A DNA stretch of 64,000 nt from the NCBI RefSeq assembly GCF_921293095.1, contig NW_025791676.1, positions 80,361-144,360 of the forward strand. The letters are read 5' to 3'. Source of the DNA: Ischnura elegans (lineage: Eukaryota; Arthropoda; Insecta; Odonata; Coenagrionidae). Below, piece by piece: positions 12,401-22,133 of the stretch. Positions within the stretch are counted from its first letter, which is position 1. Every line of letters starts with the position of its first letter. The position numbers were made by a program, and so were the translations under genes. The notes beneath the pieces are model-generated. The model worked only from the letters and a program-made list of their open reading frames with translations. It ran no database searches and was not told the origin of the DNA.

Positions 12401-15400
12401 TGTCCTATAAACAGTGAAAACCAGCGGATTTTGGTGGGACAAGTTTTAAAACGATAGGAGAAATAAGGCAATTGTTGGTGACGAGTGTCAGTGCGATTGA
12501 ATCAATGGTTTAATTAATATGTTACAATGTGTGAATGACAAAATGACATTAAATGTGTCACACTCAAAATTATTCATAAAAACCATAATTACCGAGGGAT
12601 TTTGACGGGATGCGTTTTAAAACGTTAACAATAATAAAACATACGTTAGTATCGAGTTTCGTAGCGTTAGAATAATTAGTTTAAAAAATATTCAAGTTGA
12701 AGTGACTGAAATATTGCAGAGGCTAAATATTGAATAACAACATTATGTCCTATAAACAGTGAAAACCAGCGGATTTTAGTGGGACAAGTTTTAAAACAAT
12801 AGGAGAAATAAGGCAATTGTTGGTGACGAGTGTCAGTGCGATTGAATCAATGGTTTAATGAATATGTTACAATGTGTGAATGACAAAATGACATTAAATG
12901 TGTCACACTCAAAATTATTCATAAAAACCGTATTTACCGAGGGATTTTGACGGGATGCGTTTCAAAACGTTAACAATAGTAAAACATACGTTACTGTCGA
13001 GTTTCGTATCGTTAGAATAATTAGTTTTAAAAATATTCCAGTAGAAGTGACCGAAATATTGCAGAGGCTAAATATTGAATTACAACATTATGTCCTATAA
13101 ACAGTGAAAACCAGCGGATTTTGGTGGGACAAGTTTTAGAACAATAGGAGAAATAAGGCAATTGTTGGTGAAGAGTGTCAGTGCGATTGAATTAATGGTT
13201 TAATTAATATGTTACACTCCCTGGCTGTCGACATGAAATTCCTAGGGTCAAACTCAATATTATTTATAAAAACCATAATTACCGAGGGATTTTGACGGGA
13301 TACCTTTTAAAACGTTAACAACAGTAAAACATACATTAGTGTCGAGTTTCGTATCGTTAGAATAATTAGTTTAAAAAATATTCCAGTTGAAGTGACTGAA
13401 ATATTGCAGAGGCTAAATATTGAATAACAACATTATGTCCTATAAACAGTGAAAACCAGCGGATTTTGGTGGAACAAGTTTTAAAACAATAGGAGAAATA
13501 AGGCAATTGTCGGTGACGAGTGTCAGTGCGATTGAGTCAATGGTTTAATTAATATGTTACAATGTGTGTATGACAAAATGACATTAAATGTGTCATACTC
13601 AAAATTATTCATAAAAACCATAATTACCGAGGGATTTTGACGGGATGCGTTTTAAAACGTTAACAATAGTAAAACATACGTTAGTGTCGAGTTTCGTAGC
13701 GTTAGAATAATTAGTTTAAAAAATATTCCAGTTGAAGTGACTGAAATATTGCAGAGGCTAAATATTGAATAACAACATTATGTCCTATAAACAGTGAAAA
13801 CCAGCGGATTTTGGTGGGACAAGTTTTAGAACAATAGGAGAAATAAGGCAATTGTTGGTGAAGAGTGTCAGTGCGATTGAATTAATGGTTTAATTAATAT
13901 GTTACACTCCCTGGCTGTCGACATGAAATTCCTAGGGTCAAACTCAATATTATTTATAAAAACCATAATTACCGAGGGATTTTGACGGGATACCTTTTAA
14001 AACGTTAACAATAGTAAAACATACATTAGTGTCGAGTTTCGTATCGTTAGAATAATTAGTTTAAAAAATATTCCAGTTGAAGTGACTGAAATATTGCAGA
14101 GGCTAAATATTCAATAACAACATTATGTCCTATAAACAGTGAAAACCAGCGGATTCTGGTGGGACAAGTTTTAGAACAATAGGAGAAATAAGGCAATTGT
14201 TGGTGAAGAGTGTCAGTGCGATTGAATTAATGGTTTAATTAATATGTTACAATGTGTGTATGACAAAATGACATTAAATGTGTCACACTCAAAATTATTC
14301 ATAAAAACCATAATTACCGAGGGATTTTGACGGGATGCGTTCTAAAACGTTAACAATAGTAAAACATACATTAGTGTCGAGTTTCGTATCGTTAGAATAA
14401 TTAGTTTAAAAAATATTCCAGTTGAAGTGACTGAAATATTGCAGAGGCTATATATTGAGTAACAACATTATGTCCTATAAACAGTGAAAACCAGCGGATT
14501 TTGGTGGGACAAGTTTTAAAACAATAGGAGAAATAAGGCAATTGTCGGTGACGAGTGTCAGAGCGATTGAATTAATGGTTGAATTAATATTTTTCAATCT
14601 CAGGCTGACAACATGAAATTCCTAGAATCAAACTCAATATCATTTATAAAAACCATAGTTACCGAGGGATTTTGATGGGAGACGTTTTAAAACGTTCTTA
14701 AAGTGAAAACAAACATTATTGAGTAGTATCATAGTCTCTGAATGAATACTTTCAAAATACGCCATTTTTTGGGTTGTAAGTAAGCGAAGACAAGAAAATT
14801 AAGACAAATATTCGTGACAAGTGTCAGTGCAACGGAGTAAATAGTTTTAAAAATGTGTTACAGTTGCTAATGAGTTAATCAAATTTCCATTTTCATACTC
14901 AAAATTATTTCTAAAAACCATAAATACCGTGGGATTTGGACGGGAGACGTTTCAAAACTTAGGTGTATTCAAAAAGAACATTATTGCGGAGTTCCGTAGC
15001 CACAGAATGAATACTTTGAAAAATATCCCATATTATGTGTCTGACAGCAAATGCTGATTTTTCAATATCAACGTTATGTCATATGAACAGTAAAAACCAG
15101 TGAATTTTGATGGGACCGGTTTTAAAACGACAAGGAAATTAAGGCAATTATTCGTGACTAGTGTCAGTGCGACTGATTCCATGGTTTAAGAAATATATTG
15201 TAATCCGTTGCTGACAAAAACAAATTTCCAATGCCATACTCCAAATTATTCATAAAAAGCAATAATTACCGAGGGATTTGGACGGGAGACGTTTTAGAAC
15301 GTGAATATAAATTGAAACAAACATTATCGTGGACCTTCAGTGCGACGGAATTGAAAATTTCAACAATGTTCCATGCTCTGTGCCCGTCACATTGCAAAGT

Positions 15401-15495
15401 GTCCGTTTAAACTCAACAGGTGAGCGTGGAAACCACACTTCCGGTCGGATTTTCACGAGGCACGTTTTAAAACGTGCAGAAAAATGACACAATTA
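9437..15495 (+). repeat. 345-bp satellite array, unit 1 (about 18 copies)
   Basis: The phrase ACCGAGGGATTTTGACGGGA recurs at exactly 345-bp steps from 10176 to 14661 (10176, 10521, 10866 and so on). There are two diverged copies before (9487, 9831) and two after (14926, 15268). Core copies are highly similar; edge copies are degenerate, as expected when unequal exchange homogenises an array. Each 345-bp monomer is itself a dimer of about 172-bp halves. ACCGAGGGATTTTGACGGGA matches ACCAGCGGATTTTGGTGGGA 174 bp later, and both are followed by GTTTTAAAAC and a GTGTCGAGT/GTGACGAGT block. A 12-bp palindrome CGTTTTAAAACG recurs in most monomers. No coding capacity is seen. Confidence 0.95.
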
Positions 15496-17205
15496 ATTAT
15501 TTGGAGACAAAGTTCGACAGAATAATAGCTACGTTAATGCCACATACGTGGCTACTGCGACAGCGCACGATGTATTCGTCGTAGGCGTGTGACATTTCGT
15601 CATAACATGCAGATTGTCACTTCATGCATTGCAATAGGGATATGTGAAGTTCGAAAGGAATAACTCCGAAGTCGTACTCGCTCTTTTCCTTCGTAATTCC
15701 GCATTCAGACAGTGAAATGCATCGGAAATATTGACAAACGAAGTAACTCAAAGGAAAATTGATTTGCCAAAAGAGGTAATTGTAAGAATGCCGAAACAAC
15801 AAATACCACGTTTCAGGAAATAGCAAAGTTAGGTTTCAAACTTGGACATTACCGTAGAGAGTGGAATTAATCCACAGAACAATGTACGAAAAACGAACAA
15901 AGGGAAAGTTATCGATCGGCGATGTGAAGAGTACATCTTTTCCCTTGCACGTCCGTATTCACGAATACACGTTTCCTGCGGGAAAGACACATCATTTCCA
16001 ATCCCGAAGTGGCTGTGGTAATTTAAGTAATACGTGTAACGCGCCACGTCGTCACAATGTTGTAGGGAACGGTAATTCATTTTCACAAAAGTCATTCAAA
16101 ATCAGCCTTCTCACACACAGAAAATCGCAGTCATCAATTTCCAGAATCGCACGCAAGACCAGAAATATCCTGCGACTCGAGTATGGAAAAGCCAGTCTCA
16201 CTCGACAATCCCTCCCGTCGAGGCGTAATTTTTTTTTCACCAACCTTTCGCAATCCCTGCCCAGGAATCAAATTCACCACATTCCCCCCAGAATAGGCAC
16301 AGAAAGCGCACGGAGTGAAACGAACGGGGCGAACCGAAAACCGTAGGAGCGTCAAACGGAGTCATTCCATTTCCTTCGAATATCACGATTCGCGGCGCAA
16401 TCGGAGCACTCTCGCGACATTCAGCCCCCGCCGGAAAGGGGAAACGATAATCGAGTGCCGCCGTTTGCGGAATAACGGCACGAGAACAAAAATTATGGAC
16501 ATTCGTCCGCTTCTCCCGGGGATCGCGGGTTCGCGGCAGCGCGAACGATCGCAGTCGCACGCGGAAAGAGTGATTTCGGCGTCGCGAAAAGGCGAGATCG
16601 AGGGAAACAGTCGCGTTTCGGCGACGCCGAAGTGGCGTCTCGATCGTCGATCGAAATCGCCGCAAACTCGGATCGAAAAGTGCAACAGACGAATGCACAA
16701 CCGCGGATCGAGTCGTCGCGACACGACGCCGATCCGTCCGACAGGCACATCTTCCGACCATCGTTCTCCGTCCGCGGGGCGCCGTCCAGACCGGCGCCGG
16801 CGTGCCGGCACACGCAGGAAGGTTCAGAGAAACGGCGAGGCAGGTCGCCGATCGACCACGCGAACCCGCGACGCCACGGCGACACTTTAATTATCGGGTC
16901 GGAAGGCGCGCCGGTGACATGCCGTATTTCGCTCGGGCGCCGCGGCGCCCGCGACGTTCCGGTCGCCGACGGCGGGCCGCCCGCGCGCGGCCGGGACTGT
17001 CGCCTCGCGCGTCGAGATCGGACGCCGACGTCGGAGCCGCCGGCGCCGTCCGAAACGATAAAGTGCGAGACGAAGTCGAGTACAAAGATTCGAAGGAGAA
17101 CGCCGACGACAAGTTCGACAGCGGCGAACGCGCTCCGAAATGGTACGATATCTCGAAGGTGGGAAACGCGAAAATTTCATCGCTTCATACCTCTCGTCCG
17201 AGACC
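15496..17205. other. H1 upstream spacer with GC-rich promoter region, unit 1
   Basis: The first ~800 bp are ordinary spacer. From about 16300 the base composition turns strongly GC- and CpG-rich, which opens long frames on both strands. Differences from unit 2 alter amino acids as freely as silent sites in those frames, so I do not call them genes. The region ends at the H1 start and probably holds the H1 promoter and leader. A TTTCATC initiator-like sequence lies at 17175-17181, with only a weak GATATC about 30 bp upstream and no clear TATA box. Confidence 0.6.
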
Positions 17206-17928
17206 ATGGCAGACGCTACCGCAGCAGCCGCAGCAGCGCCCCCGGCGGCCCAGCCGTCCGGCACCGCAGCCGTCAAGCCCCTGCCCGCCGCCTCCGCAGC
17301 ATCCAAGAAGGCCAGCAAGGGCGCCGCCTCCAAGAAGGCCCGCGCAAAGCCCTCCCATCCACCGACCTCCGAGATGGTCAACAACGCCGTCAAGAGCCTC
17401 AAGGAACGCGGCGGCTCCTCCCTCCAGGCCATCAAGAAGTACATCGCCGCCTCCTACAAGGTCGACGCCGAGAAGCTCTCCCCCTTCATCAAGAAGTACC
17501 TCAAGTCCGCCGTCACCTCCGGCACACTCGTACAGACCAAGGGCAAGGGAGCGTCGGGGTCCTTCAAGCTGAGCTCCACCACGCTGAAGGACAAGGCTGC
17601 ACCCGCTGCAGCCAAGGCGAAGAAGACCGCAGCCAAGAAGACCGCCGCGGCCAAGAAGCCCAAGCCCGCGAAGAAGGAGAAGGCTGCCACCAAGCGGTCC
17701 GCGCCCAAGGAGCGCTCCAAGTCCGCGCCTCCTGCGAAGAAGGCAAAGAAAGCAGACAAGCCCAAGAAGAAGCCCGCAGCAGCCAAGCCAGCGGCGAAGG
17801 CAGCAAAGTCCCCATCGAAGGCGAAGAAGGCGCCCACCAAGCCCAAGGCGCCCAAGCCCAAGAAGACGCCCACCAAGCCCAAGCCCGCGGCAGCAAAGAA
17901 GGCCGCCGCCGCCCCCAAGAAGAAGTGA
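17206..17928 (+). CDS. H1: Linker histone H1, unit 1
   Basis: This 240-residue linker histone binds nucleosome entry/exit DNA and compacts chromatin. Residues 1-50 are an Ala/Pro/Lys-rich N-tail. Residues about 51-123 form the winged-helix globular domain ([20 protein letters not shown], then [23 protein letters not shown] and a [11 protein letters not shown] wing). Residues 124-240 are a long Lys/Ala/Pro tail ending in PKKK. I chose the ATG in ACCATGGCAG. The frame stays open 22 codons further upstream, but that stretch lies around the probable start site and is unlike H1. The gene converges on H3 and ends in a histone stem-loop at 17982. The protein appears identical in unit 2. Confidence 0.95.
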   Translation: MADATAAAAAAPPAAQPSGTAAVKPLPAASAASKKASKGAASKKARAKPSHPPTSEMVNNAVKSLKERGGSSLQAIKKYIAASYKVDAEKLSPFIKKYLKSAVTSGTLVQTKGKGASGSFKLSSTTLKDKAAPAAAKAKKTAAKKTAAAKKPKPAKKEKAATKRSAPKERSKSAPPAKKAKKADKPKKKPAAAKPAAKAAKSPSKAKKAPTKPKAPKPKKTPTKPKPAAAKKAAAAPKKK

Positions 17929-17981
17929 GCGACCGAACCTCGCAGGTTCACCGAACTTCGATGTACGCGAAGTTCAATTTA

Positions 17982-17997
17982 GGCCCTCTTAAGGGCC
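17982..17997 (+). terminator. H1 histone 3' stem-loop
   Basis: GGCCCTCTTAAGGGCC has a six-pair stem, as in replication-dependent histone mRNAs processed by SLBP/U7. The loop is CTTA rather than the usual UUU-type loop, an atypical first loop base. A back-up AATAAA lies at 18066-18071. Confidence 0.88.
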
Positions 17998-18786
17998 ATC
18001 AAGTCATATAGATGACTATTTTCCATGCTTAAAACAAAATCCTAAACTCCTCCTTCACCTTACCCAATAAAGTTTCAAACCTTACCCATTGAAGGAAATG
18101 AGTAGATGGACAATATTCCTTCTACAAATCCGCTAATTTTACGTCAAATTAATGCACCTTCCATTGAAGGTTGTCAGATAATTTTTTGGCAGTAAAAATT
18201 TACCTATGAAACTAAGTTTCGAAAGAGACGTCTGCTGCAGCAGAAAGCGTGATTGCTCAAAAGAATGAAGTATTTGCGTATCACATATTTGCAACCAAGA
18301 CGGTCGATTGTTGAAAACAATGAAATCTTGGCGAATGTCATTGTTGCATTAGTATTTTCCGTGACAATACTGCTGGCTGAAAACAATCGTCGCGCATGGC
18401 AACATCTCCTAACGACGTTTTTTGAGTTCGAGAGATGCCTACATTGTCGTAACTCGATAAAGGATTGAGTGTACTCCTGACTTTGTTATTCTGATAGAAC
18501 TTCGTAATTTCCGTTACTTATGAAATTTAAATTGCCATTCTGTAAAGATAGCATTTTCCGTCAGGAAACTACCAGGATGCCAAGCACTCCATCTGCAAAA
18601 AAACATCTTTTCATAAGTTTTATTCATACCTTCCAGTATTCATTTCAACTATTTTTCATTAGTTAATTATAATTATCATTAATTACAACTTTATTATTTT
18701 TTCATTCTCTTTCAGATTTTCTTTATGAAATATTATTTCATTCTCGTCGATGTAAGCAATGGGAAACAATCGTCTGTATGACGTCT
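17998..18786. other. H1-H3 convergent spacer, unit 1
   Basis: This AT-rich spacer separates two convergent 3' ends. Apart from an AATAAA at 18066, nothing recognisable is seen. Unit 2 (49069-49854) is very similar, with small substitutions and indels. Confidence 0.6.
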
Positions 18787-18802
18787 AGTCCTGAAAAGGA
18801 CT
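18787..18802 (-). terminator. H3 histone 3' stem-loop, unit 1
   Basis: Read on the minus strand, AGTCCTTTTCAGGACT forms a six-pair stem with loop TTTC. The outermost pair is A-T instead of the usual G-C, while the conserved second G is kept. It lies 40 bp past the H3 stop codon. Confidence 0.88.
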
Positions 18803-18842
18803 TTTGTTTTTGTGCCGACAAGAAGTCGACAGCGACGACGAT

Positions 18843-19279
<437 letters not shown>

Positions 19280-19297
19280 AACAGGGATGTGTTTAGG

Positions 19298-19319
19298 TCT
19301 GGCAGTCCTTCTTGCCAGA
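19298..19319 (-). other. 3' UTR hairpin of element 1
   Basis: TCTGGCA and TGCCAGA form a seven-pair stem with an eight-base loop, 18 bp from the element's 3' end. In an element without a poly(A) tail, such a structure is a plausible recognition site for its own reverse transcriptase. That role is inferred. Confidence 0.5.
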
Positions 19320-19403
19320 TCTTCTTTGCTGACCAACGTTGAGTCTTTCAGCAGATGAGTCCTTGGAGTGTAACTCCCGTCGTCATCTTCAGTGAGGGTC
19401 CTT

Positions 19404-22133
19404 TCACCTCCGTCTCTTCAATGGCGGGAGGTCCTCCTCCTCGCCTGTTGATGAGCATGGTCGCTTGAACCGTTCGTAGACCGTTGGTTTTGCTGCTGCG
19501 ATGCGTCGAATTTCTTCAATTTCGGACTCCTTCGCCTTTGTGAAGAACTCCTTTGATGTCCGGCGAAGGAAGTCTTCGATGGGCTCCATTCCTGTCAGTG
19601 CATACATAATTTCACGATGGTATGTCCATCCGAGTGCTAGGATCGTCCTTAGGGCAATGTTCTCCGTCACCCGAATAGGTTGACTCCAGGTCTTCTGCAT
19701 CCGGCCGCTCCATGCAGGTGCAGCGTATGTGAGTATGGGTCGGATGGCCATCTTGTAGATTTTCAGCTTGTTCTCTAAAGAGAGATGTTTTGACCGTAGA
19801 AGCGGTGACAGCAGGAATCTTCTGTGTCTTGCCTTGTTCGTCACGTATCTGGCATGCTGACGGAAGGAGAGGTGCCTGTCCAGCATCACGCCGAGATAGA
19901 GGGCTTCCGTTTTCCACGGTGTCTCTTCCGTGTCGATCAGCACTTCCCCTGGTGTTGGTGTTTTCGGCGATGTTGAGAAGAAAACTGCATTAGTTTTCTT
20001 GGCGTTGATGGTAATTCGCCATTGCGCGTACCACGGTAGGAGTATGTCAATGGTACGCTGCAGGTATGTCGCCGCCATGTGAGGCTTCCATGAACGCGCT
20101 ACGATCGCTGCATCATCGGCGAAAAGTGTGACGATGGTGTTCCATCCGAATTGCCGTGGAATGTCTGCCGTGTAGATGTTGAACAGCGTTGGTCCAAGGA
20201 CGGATCCTTGAGGGACTCCTGCCCGTATGATCTTCTTTCCGGATACCGCTCTCCCCCAGGTGACGGTGAAGGTCCGCTGCCGAAGATAGGATTCTATCAT
20301 CCTTCTCTGCCAGAATGGAAATCCGAACCGCTTCAGTTTCAGTAGAAGTCCACAGTGCCAAACGCTGTCAAACGCCTTCTGCACATCGAAAAAGGAGGCA
20401 GCAGCGCAGCAGTTCCTGTTGAACCCATCCGTGATGTAGTCTACCATTCGCACAAGTTGGTGAGTTGTGGAATGGTGGTCTCGGAATCCATATTGCTCCG
20501 GCGGAAGAAGGTCTCGGCGCTGGAGAAATTGGTGGATGTAGGGTAGCAGCGTCCTCTCCAGCAGCTTCCCAAGTGTTGCAAGGAGTGCAATTGGTCGATA
20601 ATTGGTGATTTCCTTCTTCGGTTTGCCCGGTTTTGGAATGAGAAGGACTCTGGCTGATTTCCACTTCTGGGGAAAATAGCCGATGCTGAAGCAAGCGGTG
20701 AAAAGCAGCAGCAGGATGGTGGCAAGGGAGGTCGGCATCTGCAGCAGCGCCTCGTTGGGGATCCCGTCTTCTCCAGGGGCCTTCCTCTTCTGCAGCTTTC
20801 CGAGAGCAGTCCGCAGGTCCTCCGGTCGCAGTTTTGGCGGTTCCTCATCCGGTTGTTCGACATCGGTATCGCCTGGCTGAGGTTCGGGTCCATCAGGAGC
20901 CAGCGGGTGGATGTCCGAGGTAAACGTTCCTTCGAGGTACTCCGCTGCAAACGTAGCCTTTTCAGCCTCGGTGTTGAGTAGTCCGTCAGGGGATGTGAGT
21001 GGAGAGTCCTCTACGGCTCCGCGACTCTTCAGACTGGACGCCATCCTCCAAAGGGTTCCATTGTCAGCATCCAGTTGGGCCACCTTCCGGTCCCATTCCT
21101 TCTGGCGATGCTCGTCGATGAGAAGTCTCAGTTGAGCTCTGGCCAGTCTAAATCTCTGGCCATCCATGGGTGTTCTTGTTCTCTGGAACTTTCGTCGGAG
21201 CCGATTTCGCTGTCGTATCTTCCGAACGATGTAATCCGGAAGTTCCAGGTGGTTGGAAGGTCTCCACTTAGTCATTGGCACTGCCCTCTCTAGCGCCTTA
21301 TCAATGGATGCGGTGATATGCTCTGCCAGCGATTCTATGTCTTCCTCCTTTTCCAGTTGGGGCTCCTCAGATGGCAGTAGGTCTGTGAGGTCCTGGCGAT
21401 ACATGTCCCAGTCCGCTTTTCCCCAGTTGCGGACTTCTCGAGGTGGAGCTACGTTGGGCTGGCAGCCAAGGTAGGCACACACTGGGTAATGGTCGCTGTC
21501 CAAGGTCTTTGACGTAGCTATGGCCAGCGAGCAGGGTAGATCCTTGTGCAGCGCAATGTCTAGCACGTCTTCTTCTCCGTTCCAGTTGATCCTGGTCGGA
21601 GCATGCGGCCCCGCTGTCTTAACCGCTGCCCTGGTGGTCCAGTTGTACAGTGCTTCGCCATTGGTGTTACGGACTCGGGAGTGCCATTCCTCGTGCTTGG
21701 AGTTGAGATCGCCGAGCAGGATTACTGGATGCTGCGAAGAGAAGATAAGATCGAAGTCCGCAGCGTGGAATCGTCGTTTTGGCGCCAAGTAAGCCGACAC
21801 GACGCGTACCGTTCCCAGGCTGGTCTCCACTTCTACAGCGGTGGCTTCCAGTGTCTGCATTTCCGGTAGTGTCCAGCGTCTTGCGATGGTATCTGACGAA
21901 ACAGCAATGGCAGTTCCTCCTCCTCGGCGTCCTACTCTGTCGTTCCGGTAGAGTTGCCATCCAGGGATGTAGAGGGTCGAATTGTTGAGTAGGTGTGTCT
22001 CCTGAAGGCAGAGTATTGTCGCTCCTGTAGTGCGGGAAAAGCCAAGTAGTTCGGGAAGCTTCTTGCGAAGTCCGCCACCCACATTCCAGGTGGCGAGGAC
22101 GGCCGATTTCCGGTTCGTGGGTCTACTCTCCAT
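19404..22133 (-). CDS. Element 1 ORF2: AP endonuclease and reverse transcriptase
   Basis: This 909-residue protein would carry out target-primed reverse transcription. The AP-like endonuclease (about 10-225) shows TWNVGG (Asn17), QETH (Glu45), GDLNSKH (Asp142, Asn144) and SDHYP (Asp214, His215). The reverse transcriptase (about 445-720) shows KAPGEDGIPNEAL, NYRPIALLATLGKLLER, FFDVQKAFDSVWH, GVPQGSVLGP and FADD at 671-674. No RNase H domain is seen. All key acids are present and the frame is unbroken. The ATG overlaps the ORF1 stop by 11 nt, suggesting termination-reinitiation. It resembles element 3 ORF2 more than element 2 ORF2. Confidence 0.94.
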   Translation of the reverse strand: MESRPTNRKSAVLATWNVGGGLRKKLPELLGFSRTTGATILCLQETHLLNNSTLYIPGWQLYRNDRVGRRGGGTAIAVSSDTIARRWTLPEMQTLEATAVEVETSLGTVRVVSAYLAPKRRFHAADFDLIFSSQHPVILLGDLNSKHEEWHSRVRNTNGEALYNWTTRAAVKTAGPHAPTRINWNGEEDVLDIALHKDLPCSLAIATSKTLDSDHYPVCAYLGCQPNVAPPREVRNWGKADWDMYRQDLTDLLPSEEPQLEKEEDIESLAEHITASIDKALERAVPMTKWRPSNHLELPDYIVRKIRQRNRLRRKFQRTRTPMDGQRFRLARAQLRLLIDEHRQKEWDRKVAQLDADNGTLWRMASSLKSRGAVEDSPLTSPDGLLNTEAEKATFAAEYLEGTFTSDIHPLAPDGPEPQPGDTDVEQPDEEPPKLRPEDLRTALGKLQKRKAPGEDGIPNEALLQMPTSLATILLLLFTACFSIGYFPQKWKSARVLLIPKPGKPKKEITNYRPIALLATLGKLLERTLLPYIHQFLQRRDLLPPEQYGFRDHHSTTHQLVRMVDYITDGFNRNCCAAASFFDVQKAFDSVWHCGLLLKLKRFGFPFWQRRMIESYLRQRTFTVTWGRAVSGKKIIRAGVPQGSVLGPTLFNIYTADIPRQFGWNTIVTLFADDAAIVARSWKPHMAATYLQRTIDILLPWYAQWRITINAKKTNAVFFSTSPKTPTPGEVLIDTEETPWKTEALYLGVMLDRHLSFRQHARYVTNKARHRRFLLSPLLRSKHLSLENKLKIYKMAIRPILTYAAPAWSGRMQKTWSQPIRVTENIALRTILALGWTYHREIMYALTGMEPIEDFLRRTSKEFFTKAKESEIEEIRRIAAAKPTVYERFKRPCSSTGEEEDLPPLKRRR

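Noticed and set aside
9437-15495. CRISPR-like or gene-like reading of the regular 345-bp repeats
   Set aside because: The genome is eukaryotic, the repeats are contiguous without unique spacers, and they are rich in stops.
16315-18011. Long Arg/Ser-rich open frames on both strands over the H1 upstream region and H1 itself
   Set aside because: They follow from GC-rich, stop-poor sequence and from reading H1 in other frames. Differences between units change amino acids freely, and no family is recognisable.
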